Below the pieces are notes generated by a model. That model worked only from the letters and a program-made list of their open reading frames with translations. It had not been told where the DNA came from and did no database searches. From the NCBI GenBank assembly GCA_026874595.1, contig CM049320.1, positions 26,515,214-26,579,213 on the forward strand: a stretch of 64,000 nucleotides of DNA, written 5' to 3'. Source of the stretch: Sipunculus nudus (Eukaryota > Annelida > Sipuncula > Golfingiida > Sipunculidae). Numbering within the stretch: the first letter of the stretch is position 1; each line of letters starts with the position of its first letter. Positions 38,294 to 49,946 of the stretch are shown in pieces. The position numbers and the translations under genes were made by a program.

Positions 38294-40284
38294 GTAAGGA
38301 CGTCAGAGTAATTGTGACGTCACTAAAATTTAATATGAATAACCAGCAGGTTTAAAGAGATGGTAACGGGACAGTCCTTAGTTCCCTTGACCCATACCTG
38401 GTTGCGAATCGCACACCCAAGACAAACACTGTCAAGTATGTCTAAACTGTGGTAGCCTTTTTTGCTCTCGAGGGTTTGAAATTATAGAGAAAATAAAACC
38501 GCCCAAGACCATCAAAATCTTATTTTATTAAAAGAGTCACTCTTATTTGAGGATTAACTTTAAATGACCTATGTTATCTTTTTTCACTGTTCTTTGTCAT
38601 AGCACTCTTTTTTCCTCATTCTTTTACATTAATGGACTTCCGAAATATACTTTTTCTCTCTTGCTGTTGCAGTCCAGTAAGAAACAGATCAAGACACTTT
38701 GCAATTCATGTGTGCAGATGTCAAGCATCTCCTTGTCTTTATGGGGCGGGGGGGGGGGGGTGTCTCCATGCATTTTTCTAACTTAGTGAGCAATATATAT
38801 ACACATACATGGTGTGTGAAGTAAATTCTTTATCCAGTCTGTGATACATAAAATGGCTAATTGTCGCTAATTTCTTATTTCACTTTATTTAAAAAAATAA
38901 AAGCACTTTGTTTCCATTACATCTCTTTTTTGGCAGGCATGCTTCGTGATTAAGAAGCTCCAACTACACAGGTGAAAATTCATAAATGCTGTAACTTCAA
39001 AGGCATCTCATATACATTATCTGTGCTCATGGCCTCGCATTATTTTTTTTTTTATATTTTCAGTATTAAAGGGGCCCAATCACCTATCTGACATTTATAA
39101 AGTAAAGGTAATCCCACGGGGGCTTTCATAAAAATAGGCCAGAAAACGTGGATATCATCGCACACAGGCTGCTTGTTTTGTTTATATCAACGTGTTTCTT
39201 ATATGGGGGAGCCCGTTAAAATAAAACAAATTCAACAAGGGCATCTGGTGGAAAGTCTGATAAGCCAGAGCTTTGCAAATGGCGTTTTGTAACAAGTGCC
39301 CTCACTGCCTCCGCAATCCGCATATATGCAACTTTCCACCTTGGGTAACCTGTTTTTCCCGTTGGTCAACAAAGCTGCGTTTACAAACACGTTTCAATAA
39401 ACAAGTTCATACATCCTCCACTGAGGTATTATAAGAACTTTTCATAACCAGAATTACCCTTAGATCATTAATATATGTACACAAGAAGCCAGAAATCAAA
39501 TAAATTCTTTTCCAAATAAATAGGTGAATTGGCATTTTTTTTACAGAGATTTTATATATTCCGAAAGACAAAGATCGATATTATGAAAAAAATATGAGAT
39601 CTTTCATATTTTCTGTCCACATGATGAACAATAGTTTTAACTCATTCGATGTTCCCTGGGTACTTCTGAAATTGCAAAGTTATTGCGGACATATTAGATA
39701 ATTCAGCCACACAATAAATAAACACTTCGTTGTTTATTGTGTGGTGAGATCGAGAAAATTTAACATTCGCGAACATTGAAAAGTTTTATTCGCGAAAATA
39801 TAACCTCGCGAATATGAAGCCAGTCCCAGTTTACTGCACAATTTTCAAAGAAAGATGTTATATGAACATTTTCTGCCACAGGCAGGCGTATACTTATCTT
39901 CGGTATATCAACGTGATTGATTTCGTTAGAGTTAATCATAAATTATATAGTAGTATTTAACGTCTTTGATGAGGGATGGAGTAGCGTAATTATGTAGAAC
40001 CATCTAGTAAATCGACAATATTTGTAATGGATAATAAATATCTTGTAGAACTTGAATACAAATACATGTAACTTTAAAAATAGCATTTCTCTCCCATACA
40101 CACGGTAATTTCAAGACCATTAATTATAACTATTTATGAGTTTAATACATTTTTAAATATCAATAAATATTTATAAATTTACTTTTGTTAATGTTGTTGT
40201 AAAGTTTCCATTCTTATTGAAGAAAAACATAGTATAAGATTCATTGATCAAATTATATTCTTCTTAACTCTATATTATTGACAG
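38294..40284 (+). other. GLUT intron 2
   Basis: Contains a poly(G) tract at 38748 and a hairpin at 39707-39744. No exon or recognised mobile element seen. Confidence 0.8.
39707..39744. repeat. Short hairpin
   Basis: CCACACAATAAATAAAC pairs with GTTGTTTATTGTGTGG with one mismatch around a six-base loop, in GLUT intron 2. Confidence 0.7.
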
Positions 40285-40445
40285 CTCATCAAAGATTTCC
40301 TCAATGGTACGTTCACCGACCGGTTCGGGTATGCACCTGATCTGCGGATGCTCAACTTCATCTGGCCGCTGTCGGTCGCCATCTACTTGGTTGGTGGCTG
40401 CGCAGGTGCTCTGTCAGTAGGATGGATGGCTGATAAATTTGGAAG
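40285..40445 (+). CDS. SLC2A-like: GLUT exon 3 (residues 84-137)
   Basis: Acceptor TTGACAG, donor GTAAGA; enters in phase 0 and leaves two bases of an Arg codon. It encodes the extracellular loop, with a possible N-glycosylation site N-G-T (residues 90-92), where GLUTs are usually glycosylated, then helix 2 (SVAIYLVGGCAGALSVGWMA) and the start of the DKFGR loop. Confidence 0.95.
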
Positions 40446-41178
40446 GTAAGAGAACATTAATATAACAGAAGAATTTATATGGTGGGTATTTAATCTAGTT
40501 TTGTTCTAAGGCACTTTTTTTCAGAAATCTATGCGGCCGGGTGATTTTAATTTTTAACCTTTTTGTATGTTTCGATTAAATATCATATGATCAAGGAAAA
40601 AGCATTATATTATTTTATTTTTGCTAAACAGGTTACACTACATAATAACGCACTATATAATAAAGGGAATTTTATCAAAATTGTTTTATTTTATCTTCTT
40701 GAAATAAATGGCCAAGCGGCTGGAGCTTAACATTGGTAAGTTTCCAATGAAATTTTTTTTAATCGGGGGATTGAAATTGACGCGTGTGGTGCCTGTGAAC
40801 CAAACCTTTTATTTATTTTATTATTTTTTTTTTTTTGTCTTATGCCATGGAGCAACGGCTGTAAAATATCATATATGGATGAATACGCTGAGATATCATA
40901 TGCAAATCTGGGGGATGCATGAGAACTTAAAAAAAAAACTAATTGGTCCTTTCCAAAGCTTAAGCAATGTACACACGCGTTTCTTTAAAGTCAGTCAGGT
41001 ATTAACTTATCTATCCTGTGGATGTTAAGTGATTTCTTGCTTACTGTGTGTACATATTAATGAACAGTTGCAGTTCCTGTTAAGAATCGTGATTGTAACA
41101 TTTTTGTGACGAAATGGGGCTTAGCCCCATAGACGCTTCTTTGCGGGGTACCATGCTATTTTTTTCTTTTCCTTGCAG
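40446..41178 (+). other. GLUT intron 3
   Basis: No gene or repeat of note. An open frame at 40708-41028 runs through A/T-rich tracts and has no coding signature. Confidence 0.8.
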
Positions 41179-41303
41179 GAAGCGGGCATTATTGATTAAC
41201 CACTCCTTCATTTTCCTGTCAGCTATCCTGTTCGGCCTTTGTAAAGTAGCAAGGTCGTTTGAGATGCTCATTCTTGCCCGACTGGTCGTGGGCTTCGGCT
41301 GTG
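41179..41303 (+). CDS. SLC2A-like: GLUT exon 4 (residues 137-179)
   Basis: Acceptor TTCCTTGCAG, donor GTAAGT. The first base completes the Arg of the DKFGRKRA loop between helices 2 and 3, a conserved basic sugar-porter motif. Helix 3 (ALLINHSFIFLSAILFGL) and helix 4 (LILARLVVGFGCG) follow. The last base starts a Gly codon. Confidence 0.95.
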
Positions 41304-41758
41304 GTAAGTTACTTAAAGACGGGTAATGTATGCGATGTCGACTGCATGGAGAAAATATTTATATATAAATACTTCAAACATACAGCTTTCGTTCCGTTCA
41401 AAGCTCTAAAGTGTATCTCGATATACAATTAAATAACCATTTTCAATAGGGTTTCATTTTATTTTATGGGAATGAAATATGAGCGCCTTCATGGAGTACT
41501 TTCCAGGATATCCTCTGTTTCATTTTCTGTTTCCTCCTTTGTAAATTTTGAATTTTAATTTTATTTCTGTGCGAAAAGACAAGGGAAAACAGATCCATCT
41601 TTATAATTATCCATATCTTCACACTTGGAAAAAAAAGTACCCAAGTTAATTTCACTTTCGTAGAATTACAAGGCATTCTAATATGTCCGTGTAATTACCA
41701 ATTGCATCATTTACATATCCAGTTGAACTTTGATGTTAGTTTATTTTCTCCTCGCCAG
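41304..41758 (+). other. GLUT intron 4
   Basis: AT-rich, nothing recognisable. Confidence 0.8.
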
Positions 41759-41899
41759 GTGCCGGTAGCGGCTTGGTACCTATGTTTTTAACAGAAATCT
41801 CCCCGGTCAATATCCGCGGGGCGATGGGTGTCGTTCATCAATTCTTCCTGACCTGTGGTATTCTATTTTCACAAATATTTGGACTCCGACAAATATTAG
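41759..41899 (+). CDS. SLC2A-like: GLUT exon 5 (residues 179-226)
   Basis: Acceptor CTCGCCAG, donor GTAAGT. It encodes PMFLTEISPVNIRGAMG, the conserved P-x-[FY]-x-x-E-x-x-P-x-x-x-R-G block of the helix 4-5 loop. Helix 5 follows with His-Gln; this Gln (residue 206) aligns with GLUT1 Q161/GLUT3 Q159, a sugar-binding side chain. Confidence 0.95.
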
Positions 41900-42770
41900 G
41901 TAAGTGTTACATGAAAAACGTACAACATACTCAGATAAATATTTAGTGTGTTTATGGTAGGTAGACTCCCTTTGACATACACTGTTGGTCCGTGGTCGTC
42001 GTCTGTGTCATTTTTGTGAACGGGATAACTTTAAACCCCTCAATATTATTTCATGGAATTCGAAATTGTCCGAAGACCCTCACCTTCAAGGTCAGTTAAG
42101 CCGAAATTGAATTACTTGTGAACCCCGTAACTTTCGAAATATTGCATATTATTTCCTCAAATTTGATTTACAAGTTGGTACCACCATGTGCTTGGATGAG
42201 CTCAGAAACAGGTGACCTTGACCTTTATTTTCAAGGTCAAATCAAGGGAATCATTGCTCATTGTTTCGACGATTTCTGATTTAACTTTTGAAGCACTGCA
42301 TAATCTTTCCTTAAATATGATCCACAAGTTGTTTCAATAAAGTTCTCCCAAAATAAAGAAAACCGGTGAATTTGGCCTTTATTTTCAAGGTCAGTTCTCC
42401 ACAGATCTAGGTTTTTTATGAACTCCAAACTTATAATCAGTCCTTATTTCTTTCCTAAAATATAGGATAGAAGGCCAATATGAGGGGGAGACATATCTGT
42501 TTTGCATAAACAAACCTATTATAGTTTATCTTAAAGTAACACGCCGTCATAAGGTTGTACTAAATGCATAGAGTTAATGTCAATAAAGTGTAAAATGAGC
42601 GTCCTTAAGGCTGCAGCAAAAGAGAATTTATTGAATAATTGACATTAGTGGACAAGCTTCGTAACAATTACAAATGTGTAAACGGGAATTTATTACAAGA
42701 ATACGTGCACATTATTGTTAATGAAACGTGTCCATTTATCCATGTGACTATATTATTCATTATTTTACAG
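41900..42770 (+). other. GLUT intron 5 with AAGGTCA-type repeats
   Basis: Between 42010 and 42420 there are three diverged units of about 150-190 bp. Each includes TGTGAACnnnnTAACTTT-like and CACCTTCAAGGTCA or TTATTTTCAAGGTCA-like blocks. The rest is featureless. Confidence 0.65.
42010..42420. repeat. Tandem diverged units with TTTTCAAGGTCA
   Basis: Three spaced copies of CTTTATTTTCAAGGTCA or CACCTTCAAGGTCA mark three tandem units. The AGGTCA half-site recurs here as in the 9.8-11.25 kb array, but the surrounding unit is different. Confidence 0.6.
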
Positions 42771-42908
42771 GTTCAGAAATGTTGTGGCCACTATTGTTAG
42801 CAGCGACGGCTTTACCTTGTATCGTGAGTTGTGCCGTACTGCCTTTCTTTCCCGAGAGTCCGCGATATTTGTACGTGAACAAAAAAGACACTGATTCGGC
42901 CAGAGCAG
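42771..42908 (+). CDS. SLC2A-like: GLUT exon 6 (residues 226-272)
   Basis: Acceptor TATTTTACAG, donor GTAAGA. It encodes helix 6 (LWPLLLAATALPCIVSCAVL), then PFFPESPRYL, the sugar-porter PESPR motif (253-257) at the start of the large intracellular loop. Starts and ends inside codons; both join correctly. Confidence 0.97.
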
Positions 42909-43866
42909 GTAAGACGAACTGAATTTGCATATCCTCGATATTGGACCATAATGGTTGCACGGACATCAGAATAAATGTTGCAATTACAAAACTTCAGTTC
43001 ATGTTAATATGGATCATGGAACTAATTGTTTTCTATCGGGGACAAATTAAAAATAGCAAAAATTATTAATAGACATGCTGTAGACTGGTAGAATTTTGTG
43101 CTCGTTATGACGACGACGTGGCTTGTTATTGGTATTTAAAAAACAGTTCTTAATACCATTAACACATTGTTAACAGCATGGGAATAAAGGAATAAAAGGT
43201 GACCATAAAGCACCCCCCCCCCCCAAAAAAAAATGTGAATCCAACAAGATGCAAGAAGATCAAACGCATTCACCTTCGCCCACTTTGGCCATATTTTTAC
43301 CAATAAAAAATGAGATGACATATTTTGAGTGATAAGGGAAGCCAGCAAGGTTCACGTTCTGCCAGGACACTTGATGTAATTGATTCACATTGCGGTGAAT
43401 GTGAGGCAGGAAACCTATATGCCTATACTGTATAATTAATCATTTGTCCGCTTTTACGTCGCAGTCCGTACCCGCTAAATATATTTAATGTTTAACAGTT
43501 GATTTTTTGGGGAAAACATACAATAAGAGAAGTAATTTTACTAATGCTTAATTATTTGGGATCATCTACAGCCCCCGTTCCTAAATCACCCCACAGTTTG
43601 TACTCAAGACAATATACCGGATTTTTTTAGTCGCGTTGGAAGACATCGGTGTGTACCAAGTCAGTACCCATCTGGAACTTAAATATTTTGTATCAAATGT
43701 AATAAATTTATTTTTTGAGAATTCAGCTTATAATTTAATATTCAAAGTTTATTCGTGTATAGTGTTGAATGTTTAAAGGTTCCGGCCAGGACGGAGATTA
43801 TATGATTTTGTTCATAAAAGAGCTCTGTATGGAGATTGTTAACGGACGAACCCGTCTTACTTTCAG
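42909..43866 (+). other. GLUT intron 6
   Basis: Contains a poly(C)/poly(A) tract near 43204. No gene or clear mobile element. Confidence 0.75.
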
Positions 43867-44054
43867 CGCTACAGAAGCTGCGCGGCCGATCTGACGTTGA
43901 GGCCGACCTGGAGGAGATGGAGAGAGAGGTTCAACACTCCAAGGAGGAACCAGAATGGACATTTAAAAAGTTGCTCACGAGCAGAGCCTTACGGCTGCCG
44001 ATGGCGTTAGTGTTTATACTGTCTATTGCTCAACAGCTCTCAGGGATTAACGTG
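43867..44054 (+). CDS. SLC2A-like: GLUT exon 7 (residues 272-334)
   Basis: Acceptor TTACTTTCAG, donor GTATGT. It encodes the intracellular helical loop (LQKLRGRSDVEADLEEME), then helix 7 with QQLSGIN (327-333). The QLS triplet is typical of GLUT1, GLUT3 and GLUT4, and Gln327, Gln328 and Asn333 align with sugar-binding residues of GLUT3 (Q280, Q281, N286). Ends in phase 0. Confidence 0.97.
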
Positions 44055-45578
44055 GTATGTATACTATAAACCAATACAAGCACAAAACTATTAAGGTCAG
44101 AACACTGGTGCAAGCGGCAATATTTTTTTAAACTTTGTATTATTGTATATATGTATGTCTTAGAAATATAAGTCCGGTAGGCGTCCATTTATAAAATAGT
44201 CATGGCATACATGGAGAACAATAAGTATGATTAAAATTAACCAAATTTATATATATGAACATGTGCATGTATGGTTTCATTTACGACAGAAACCTTTCGA
44301 TTTTGGGGGCAAATACCAACATCACAGGACCCACTTCCTGAAAAAGCTTGTGGGCCCATTTTAAGCCAAACGGTGTGTTCAAATCCTTATTGATTTTGAG
44401 GTCACGGGGTCACAGATATTAAAGTCACATAGCTGCTCTCCTTATTTTCTCACTGTGTATTATTTGAAGTAAACATATAAAATAAAGTGTTATGTTAATG
44501 CATTTTACTAGATTTTCCACAGATACAATACATATTTGGCAGGAATTTGCAAGTTGCAAGCGCGCAGAACCTATCCGGGCGCGATCCCAAAAACATGAGC
44601 GCACGGCCGCCTGCTTGCCACCCGTCTGCCGCCCGCACCAATGTGTTTGGTCTTTACACTTCCGAGCACTTTGAGTGTAACGCTGAACTTATAATCAAAG
44701 GCCTGCACACGAGAGCGTTACTAAAATGTTTAAGTGTAGTTGGTGAAGAAATAAATTCCACCATAATTCACGTGAACATTATAAGAGCTAATGACAATTA
44801 TTATTTGGTAAAACAAGCGGATTTTGTCTCGGACTGAGAAGAATTTGTTTCTTGTTTGAAGGTTCAGACAGGTAGTTCCGGCTGTCCAAAAATACCCATA
44901 TAGACCAGATTTCCTTTCGGGAGAAATAAGCTTTGATAGAAGGGAGCGCTATTATACCAAGACTGTTCACTGGGATTAAGAAAAACTGTGGTTTCTGAGT
45001 TAATTTGAGACGTACGTGTTGTTTAAAGAATAGGTCATCACCTCTCAGCTCTTAGTCCATCATTCATGTAAGAACCTCCGAGAAACAATATAACCCGATG
45101 GCAAACTGCTTTCTTTACGTCTTTATGTAACTACAAAGCCCATAACTGATATGGGTAAATATTATCCATGCCACTCAAAGCAAACAAGTGCACACAATCT
45201 TACATTCATAAACAGGTCCACTGCACGCTCGTTGCTCATCGCCATGGACACCTTGATTTTGTTTTACAAAATATGTGCACTTGCTACACATTGCTATGAC
45301 ATCATTTTTTGCGCCAGATTTTCAGGGTCCTACAGTTTCTAGCTGTATTGCTCTGCGAATGCGCTTCTATCAGTGCAAGAACGAATCAGTTTCAGATCGG
45401 TGGATTGGAACCGGATATGCAAAGTTACCACTTGAAAGCTAAAAAAATTCTCTGATTTCTGCTTATGTTTTAATGAATGATACAGATGATAGATAAGTTG
45501 CCTGAATAAATCTAATAAACTTTAGATTATCTGTTCTGTAGGTTAATGGTTTTGATGTAAAGTATATTCTTCTTGCAG
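44055..45578 (+). other. GLUT intron 7
   Basis: About 1.5 kb with a G/C-rich stretch at 44560-44660 that yields short open frames in two phases but no recognised protein. No exon supported. Confidence 0.7.
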
Positions 45579-45689
45579 GTATTCTATTACGCTGTAGACG
45601 TATTTGAAAAGTCAGGCATCCCTCCAGACAAGACACAGTATGCCGTTTTAGCGACAGGAGCCACTAACGTGATAATGACCGCTATATCG
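45579..45689 (+). CDS. SLC2A-like: GLUT exon 8 (residues 335-371)
   Basis: Acceptor TTCTTGCAG, donor GTAAGT, phase 0 at both ends. It encodes VFYYAVDVFEKSGI (end of helix 7; class I GLUTs have VFYYST-IFEKAG) and helix 8 with GATN; Asn364 aligns with GLUT3 N315. Confidence 0.97.
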
Positions 45690-46381
45690 GTAAGTGTTCT
45701 GCACATCGGCCCATCAGGTATAATTATCTTAAATGTCGCTGCAGTGTCTGTGAGCAGATCAACATTAAACATAACCATTTGATCCTTTCACCATCCAAAC
45801 ATTGTCTGACCCGACGTACTTCCTGTCTAGCCCTGAAAAATGGATGCCGGACGTGGATGACATACTTTACGCGGTGATAATTCCGCCATTTCTGTGCTCA
45901 ACCACTATCCGCCCATATCCTGTTCTTATTAATCATCTATTTATACTTTATCTTTGTAATCAGTAGAAAATTCCCAATTTGTCTTTAAAACCATATTGTA
46001 TTTCATCCAAAATTTTCCTTAAATTTTCCAAATCATTTGTACATTATCATTGTAATCCGGAGATAATGCCCTTTTGTCTTCTACACTAAAGGAAGGAAGG
46101 TTCCCTCACTTCTGTGAAAAAAATAAGTTATTGTTCTTCCATCATTATACCAAGTTACCGATATTGTTTTCCGTCATTAGGCCCACGTTATTGTTTTCAA
46201 TCATTAGGCCCATTTTATTGTTCTTCCATCATTAGGCCTACGTTATTGTTCTTGCATCATTAGACTTACGTTATCTTTTACATCAGTTATGAGGGTCAGT
46301 ATAACTGATATTAATCTCCCCGTTCCTTTGTATTATAACATCTCTTCATTAATTCTCTTTATCTCTTACTCATTTCGTCAG
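45690..46381 (+). other. GLUT intron 8
   Basis: Contains a minisatellite at 46127-46273. Otherwise nothing seen. Confidence 0.8.
46127..46273. repeat. About 28-bp minisatellite, five units
   Basis: Diverged tandem units like ACGTTATTGTTCTTCCATC followed by ATTAGGCC, about five copies, ending 108 bp before exon 9. Confidence 0.85.
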
Positions 46382-46559
46382 GTACCGTTGATGGAGAGGA
46401 GCGGTCGTCGTATTCTGTTATTGTCTGGTATGGCCATGATGGTATTTTTTGCTGCTGTTATCACTGTGGCACTCAACCTGCAGCACATGGTCACGTGGAT
46501 GTCCTATATATCCATCGTGTGCATCATCGGGACAGTGGTCGGCTTTTCTATCGGTTTAG
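46382..46559 (+). CDS. SLC2A-like: GLUT exon 9 (residues 372-431)
   Basis: Acceptor TCATTTCGTCAG, donor GTACGT. It encodes the helix 8-9 loop ERSGRR (the conserved GRR motif, 376-381), helix 9 and the first part of helix 10, GTVVGFSIGL. Ser427 stands where GLUT1 has Glu380 (FFEVGPGP). Leaves one base of a Gly codon. Confidence 0.97.
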
Positions 46560-47574
46560 GTACGTTCTCTTTTTATACGCCCGTCTATTCACGGTATACC
46601 CACGGTCCGTCCGTCCGTCCGTCCTTTCGTCTGTCCGGCTGTTAACCGCAATCAGTGTCAATTAGTGTCGCCGCGATCACTTAAAGGGTCTTTGAAGGAT
46701 TTCCTCGATACTCACCATAACTACTTACCAAAAGAATTTCTCCCGCAGGTTTGTTTATTAGCAAATTTTAAAAGGGGTAGAATGAGAGGTCACCAAGCTA
46801 CTTTGTTGGGTCGCAGCGATTACTTACTTGGAATATGAAGGATTTTGATTAAAAAAAAAAAATCCGTTAACTTTTAGTGTCGCCATGATCATTTTCAGGG
46901 AGTTGAAGGATTTCCACATTACTCACAATAACTACTTACCATTAAAATATCTCGCCTGATTTCGATTTCCAGCAAAATCCATGCATATGTGTCGTGACAA
47001 GAGGTCACCAGACTTTGGTGGCGCCATGATGACTTACCAAAAATCTGATGGATATTCATGAAACACATAATAAATATTAAGCAATACAGTTTCTCACCTA
47101 AATTACATTGTCAGCAAAATTCACAAGATATGCGACGGGCGTATTATGAACCCTTTGCTGTGCTCTTTTCTTATATATGCAACGGGAATAAAAGAAACAG
47201 AGACAGTCATTAAAACCAGAAATACTAAACAATCATTATGATATTATTGATAATAAAAGTAACAGTAATAAATATTTCCTCCAAAATAATGTCTTTCTCA
47301 CTCCTCCTGACATTAAAAAAAAGCCCTCGTTTTACACCAAAATGGCCTGGAATCAGTAGAATTTATTAAAATTGTCATATGAAAATGTTATATCTCATAT
47401 ACACATACATCCATTTATATATATATATATTACTTTTCTAAATCGCATTGAGATATATAAATATAATATAAAACCCTTGTGTTATATTTGCCTAATTTTG
47501 TTCATGATTCTTAAGTAATTTTATGCTTTCAGGTTTTAACTTTAATAAAGTATTTAATTGTCTTTTTCTGACAG
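46560..47574 (+). other. GLUT intron 9 with GTCCGTCC repeat
   Basis: Almost entirely occupied by the repeat at 46600-47165. The rest is AT-rich with a small (TA)n. Confidence 0.75.
46600..47165. repeat. GTCCGTCC-type repeat with internal duplications
   Basis: Begins with (GTCC)n, followed by three successive units with a GTGTCGCCnnGATCA or GTGGCGCCATGATGA block and an ACTCACnATAACTACTTACC-like block. It ends GACGGGCGTATTATG. A similar end, GATGGGCGTTTTATG, is at 63769 and a related head at 26755. Confidence 0.7.
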
Positions 47575-47702
47575 GTTCTATTCCCCAGTTTATTGGAGCT
47601 GAGCTCTTCAAGCAGGGACCGCGACCCCCAGCCATGTCTATTGCGGGCTTGCTCAACTGGCTCGCTAACTTCCTGGTCGCTATTGGATTCCCTACTATTG
47701 AG
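47575..47702 (+). CDS. SLC2A-like: GLUT exon 10 (residues 431-473)
   Basis: Acceptor TTTTTCTGACAG, donor GTTAGT. It encodes the second half of helix 10 ([11 protein letters not shown]) and GPRPPAM, then helix 11 with N458-W459, which align with GLUT1 N411-W412. Gln435 replaces the tryptophan (W388 in GLUT1) of the GPIPWF motif. Ends in phase 0. Confidence 0.97.
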
Positions 47703-49077
47703 GTTAGTATTTATACAAATTAAAGGTAATCATATTATTTTAATTATGTAAGGTAATACCTCCCATAACCGCCATTTAGTCCTTACGCGTGCGAACGCGG
47801 GTTCTATTTTTTCCCCTATAAAGTCTTTATGATATAATATTTAATTGGCATGCTTTTCATAACAGCACCAAAAAAAATCCCATGCCAGTACTCAAGTTAC
47901 TTCATCTAAGAAGAATATATACAGAGAAATTGCATAATATTAAACATAAATTTTATTTCACCGAATGAATACTTGGTGGCACTTCTGGACAAATAGGGTA
48001 TCCCCGTAAATGGTGAAGTGTCTGTTAAACCACAAGATTGTCTTTTCATAAGGCGCTACGGTATATTTCAGGGTGGAATCGCCAGTAATATTAGCGTGTT
48101 AGGGAAGGGTTATTTTTTCAATTAATTATAAGGAATAGTACACCTTGTCAAAGCCACATTGCATGTAATGTTTAGTTCACTCTGCGCACACTTTAGTTCA
48201 CTCTCCCGCAACTGCCTACCGTCTGTCGCCATGAACATTTGCAGACGGATTTATCATGTGATGAATATGTAAAAATAAGCTTTCAAAGGCGCTACCTATG
48301 TTTTCCTACTTTCTGAGCCTCGAGATGGTCTTGTTCTAATTATCCGAGATGAGTGGTTAGGGATTACTAGTTTGGCTTTCATATCATTGTTAATAGTTCC
48401 TGAGAGGAAGGGAAATAAAATGGTTATAAATTCAGTGTAAATTATGTTAAATATCGCTTCTTAACGGAACAAATTTTGACGGCCGCAGACTTTTGGCAAT
48501 TGAATGTGTTTGCATACATGTCCGTTACATGTCCATTACATCTCAGGATCGGCTGCAACCGTCACCCCAGAATTTCCATGAAATATTGATCATGTGACTA
48601 AGTGTGACCATTAAGCAGTAGCAAACCATAGATGGTGCCCCAATATTTGAATTCTGCTGACATGGCATTTTCAAGCTCATTGTATTATTTCTTTACCACC
48701 CATTATCAACCAGAGTGTGTATGGCAAATAGTCTAGACTCTTTGGTCTCTTGTTGCGAACCAAACATTACCTGCAGTGGTCTCTAAGTCTGCATTGCCGC
48801 CATCTAACGGTGGATTTGTAACTAACTTAACATTCATCAACGGTCGGTTTGACGAATCTTACCAGGGTAGTAATGTAAATGAAACCTGTCTAAAAGACAA
48901 CCTCTCTAATAAGACCACTTATCTGTTAATTTGACCTTATGAATAACTGAAAGCAATTACATAGGTAATAACCGACCTCTCTTTTAAGACAACCTGTAAA
49001 TTAAGACTATATTTGGCCGGTTCTGTAGATGGTCGTATTACACAGGTATTACTGTATGTCTTTTGTGATTTTTACAG
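47703..49077 (+). other. GLUT intron 10
   Basis: About 1.4 kb with no gene or identified repeat. Confidence 0.75.
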
Positions 49078-49233
49078 ATGGTACTGGGAGCGTATTCCTT
49101 CATCATCTTCATAGTAACGACCACGTGCTTCGGTCTGTTTATCTGGTGGAAATTACCGGAAACGAAAAATAAATCCTACGAGGAAATTTATGCTCACTTT
49201 ACGGGAGACCGCCAAGCTGAACTTAAAGCCAGG
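49078..49233 (+). CDS. SLC2A-like: GLUT exon 11 (residues 474-525)
   Basis: Acceptor ATTTTTACAG, donor GTAAAT, phase 0 at both ends. It encodes helix 12 (YSFIIFIVTTTCFGLFIWW) and KLPETKNKSYEEI; PETK (500-503) is the conserved sugar-porter motif at the start of the cytosolic C-terminus. Confidence 0.97.
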
Positions 49234-49672
49234 GTAAATATACTTACGTTTATCACCATTCATATATTCAACTGGCCCTCTGTGTTTCTGTATATGTGCA
49301 ATTGTAATCCATTTATTTTAAAGACTATTTGGAACTAGAAATCTGCATTCTAATAAATGCAAGCCTCCGCCGTGCGTTTATTCGTCCCATATCCTGGTTC
49401 ATTCATGCAAAAGTGACACCTCATGTTGTGAAATTCCATGATGACGTTTCTTGGCTCCGTATGATGTACCAGGTCCATACCAAAATCTAATCGATTCTTC
49501 ATTGGTCCATTCCGAAAATGCTCTGAAAAAATCTTGAGAACCCCTTTCATGATTGTGTGAGTTATGTTGTGAAAAAAAAAAAAAACGCCCAAACACGCGA
49601 ACGGGAATAAACACATACGGTACCCTCTTGGCGGATGCAGTTACTGTAAGGCTTTGTATGTAGATGTTCTTC

Positions 49673-49724
<52 letters not shown>

Positions 49725-49946
49725 TGATTTTGGGCGGCGGAGTTTTTTTCAATCTTAATTATGATTTCTTAGCGTAAATTAGATTGAAATTGTTGGTGTC
49801 CTATTGGTTATTATAAAAAAACTGGTGATAACTTTTCGTAAAACATTCCCTTAAATTTTACCGTTGTCATTTCCAAAATTACCATACATATAGATTAGTT
49901 TATTTTGTAATTTTACTGATTGTTTCATTTCTTTTTGCTGTTGCAG
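49234..49946 (+). other. GLUT intron 11
   Basis: Contains a copy of the 35855 repeat (49380-49640) and a (GA)n tract (49675-49722). Minus-strand open frames here are repeat-derived. Confidence 0.75.
49380..49640. repeat. Dispersed repeat, copy 2
   Basis: Same family and orientation as 35855-36090: a GTTCATTCATGCAAAAG start, then CCAGGTCCATACCAAAATCT and TAATCGATTCTTCATTGG blocks. Confidence 0.6.
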
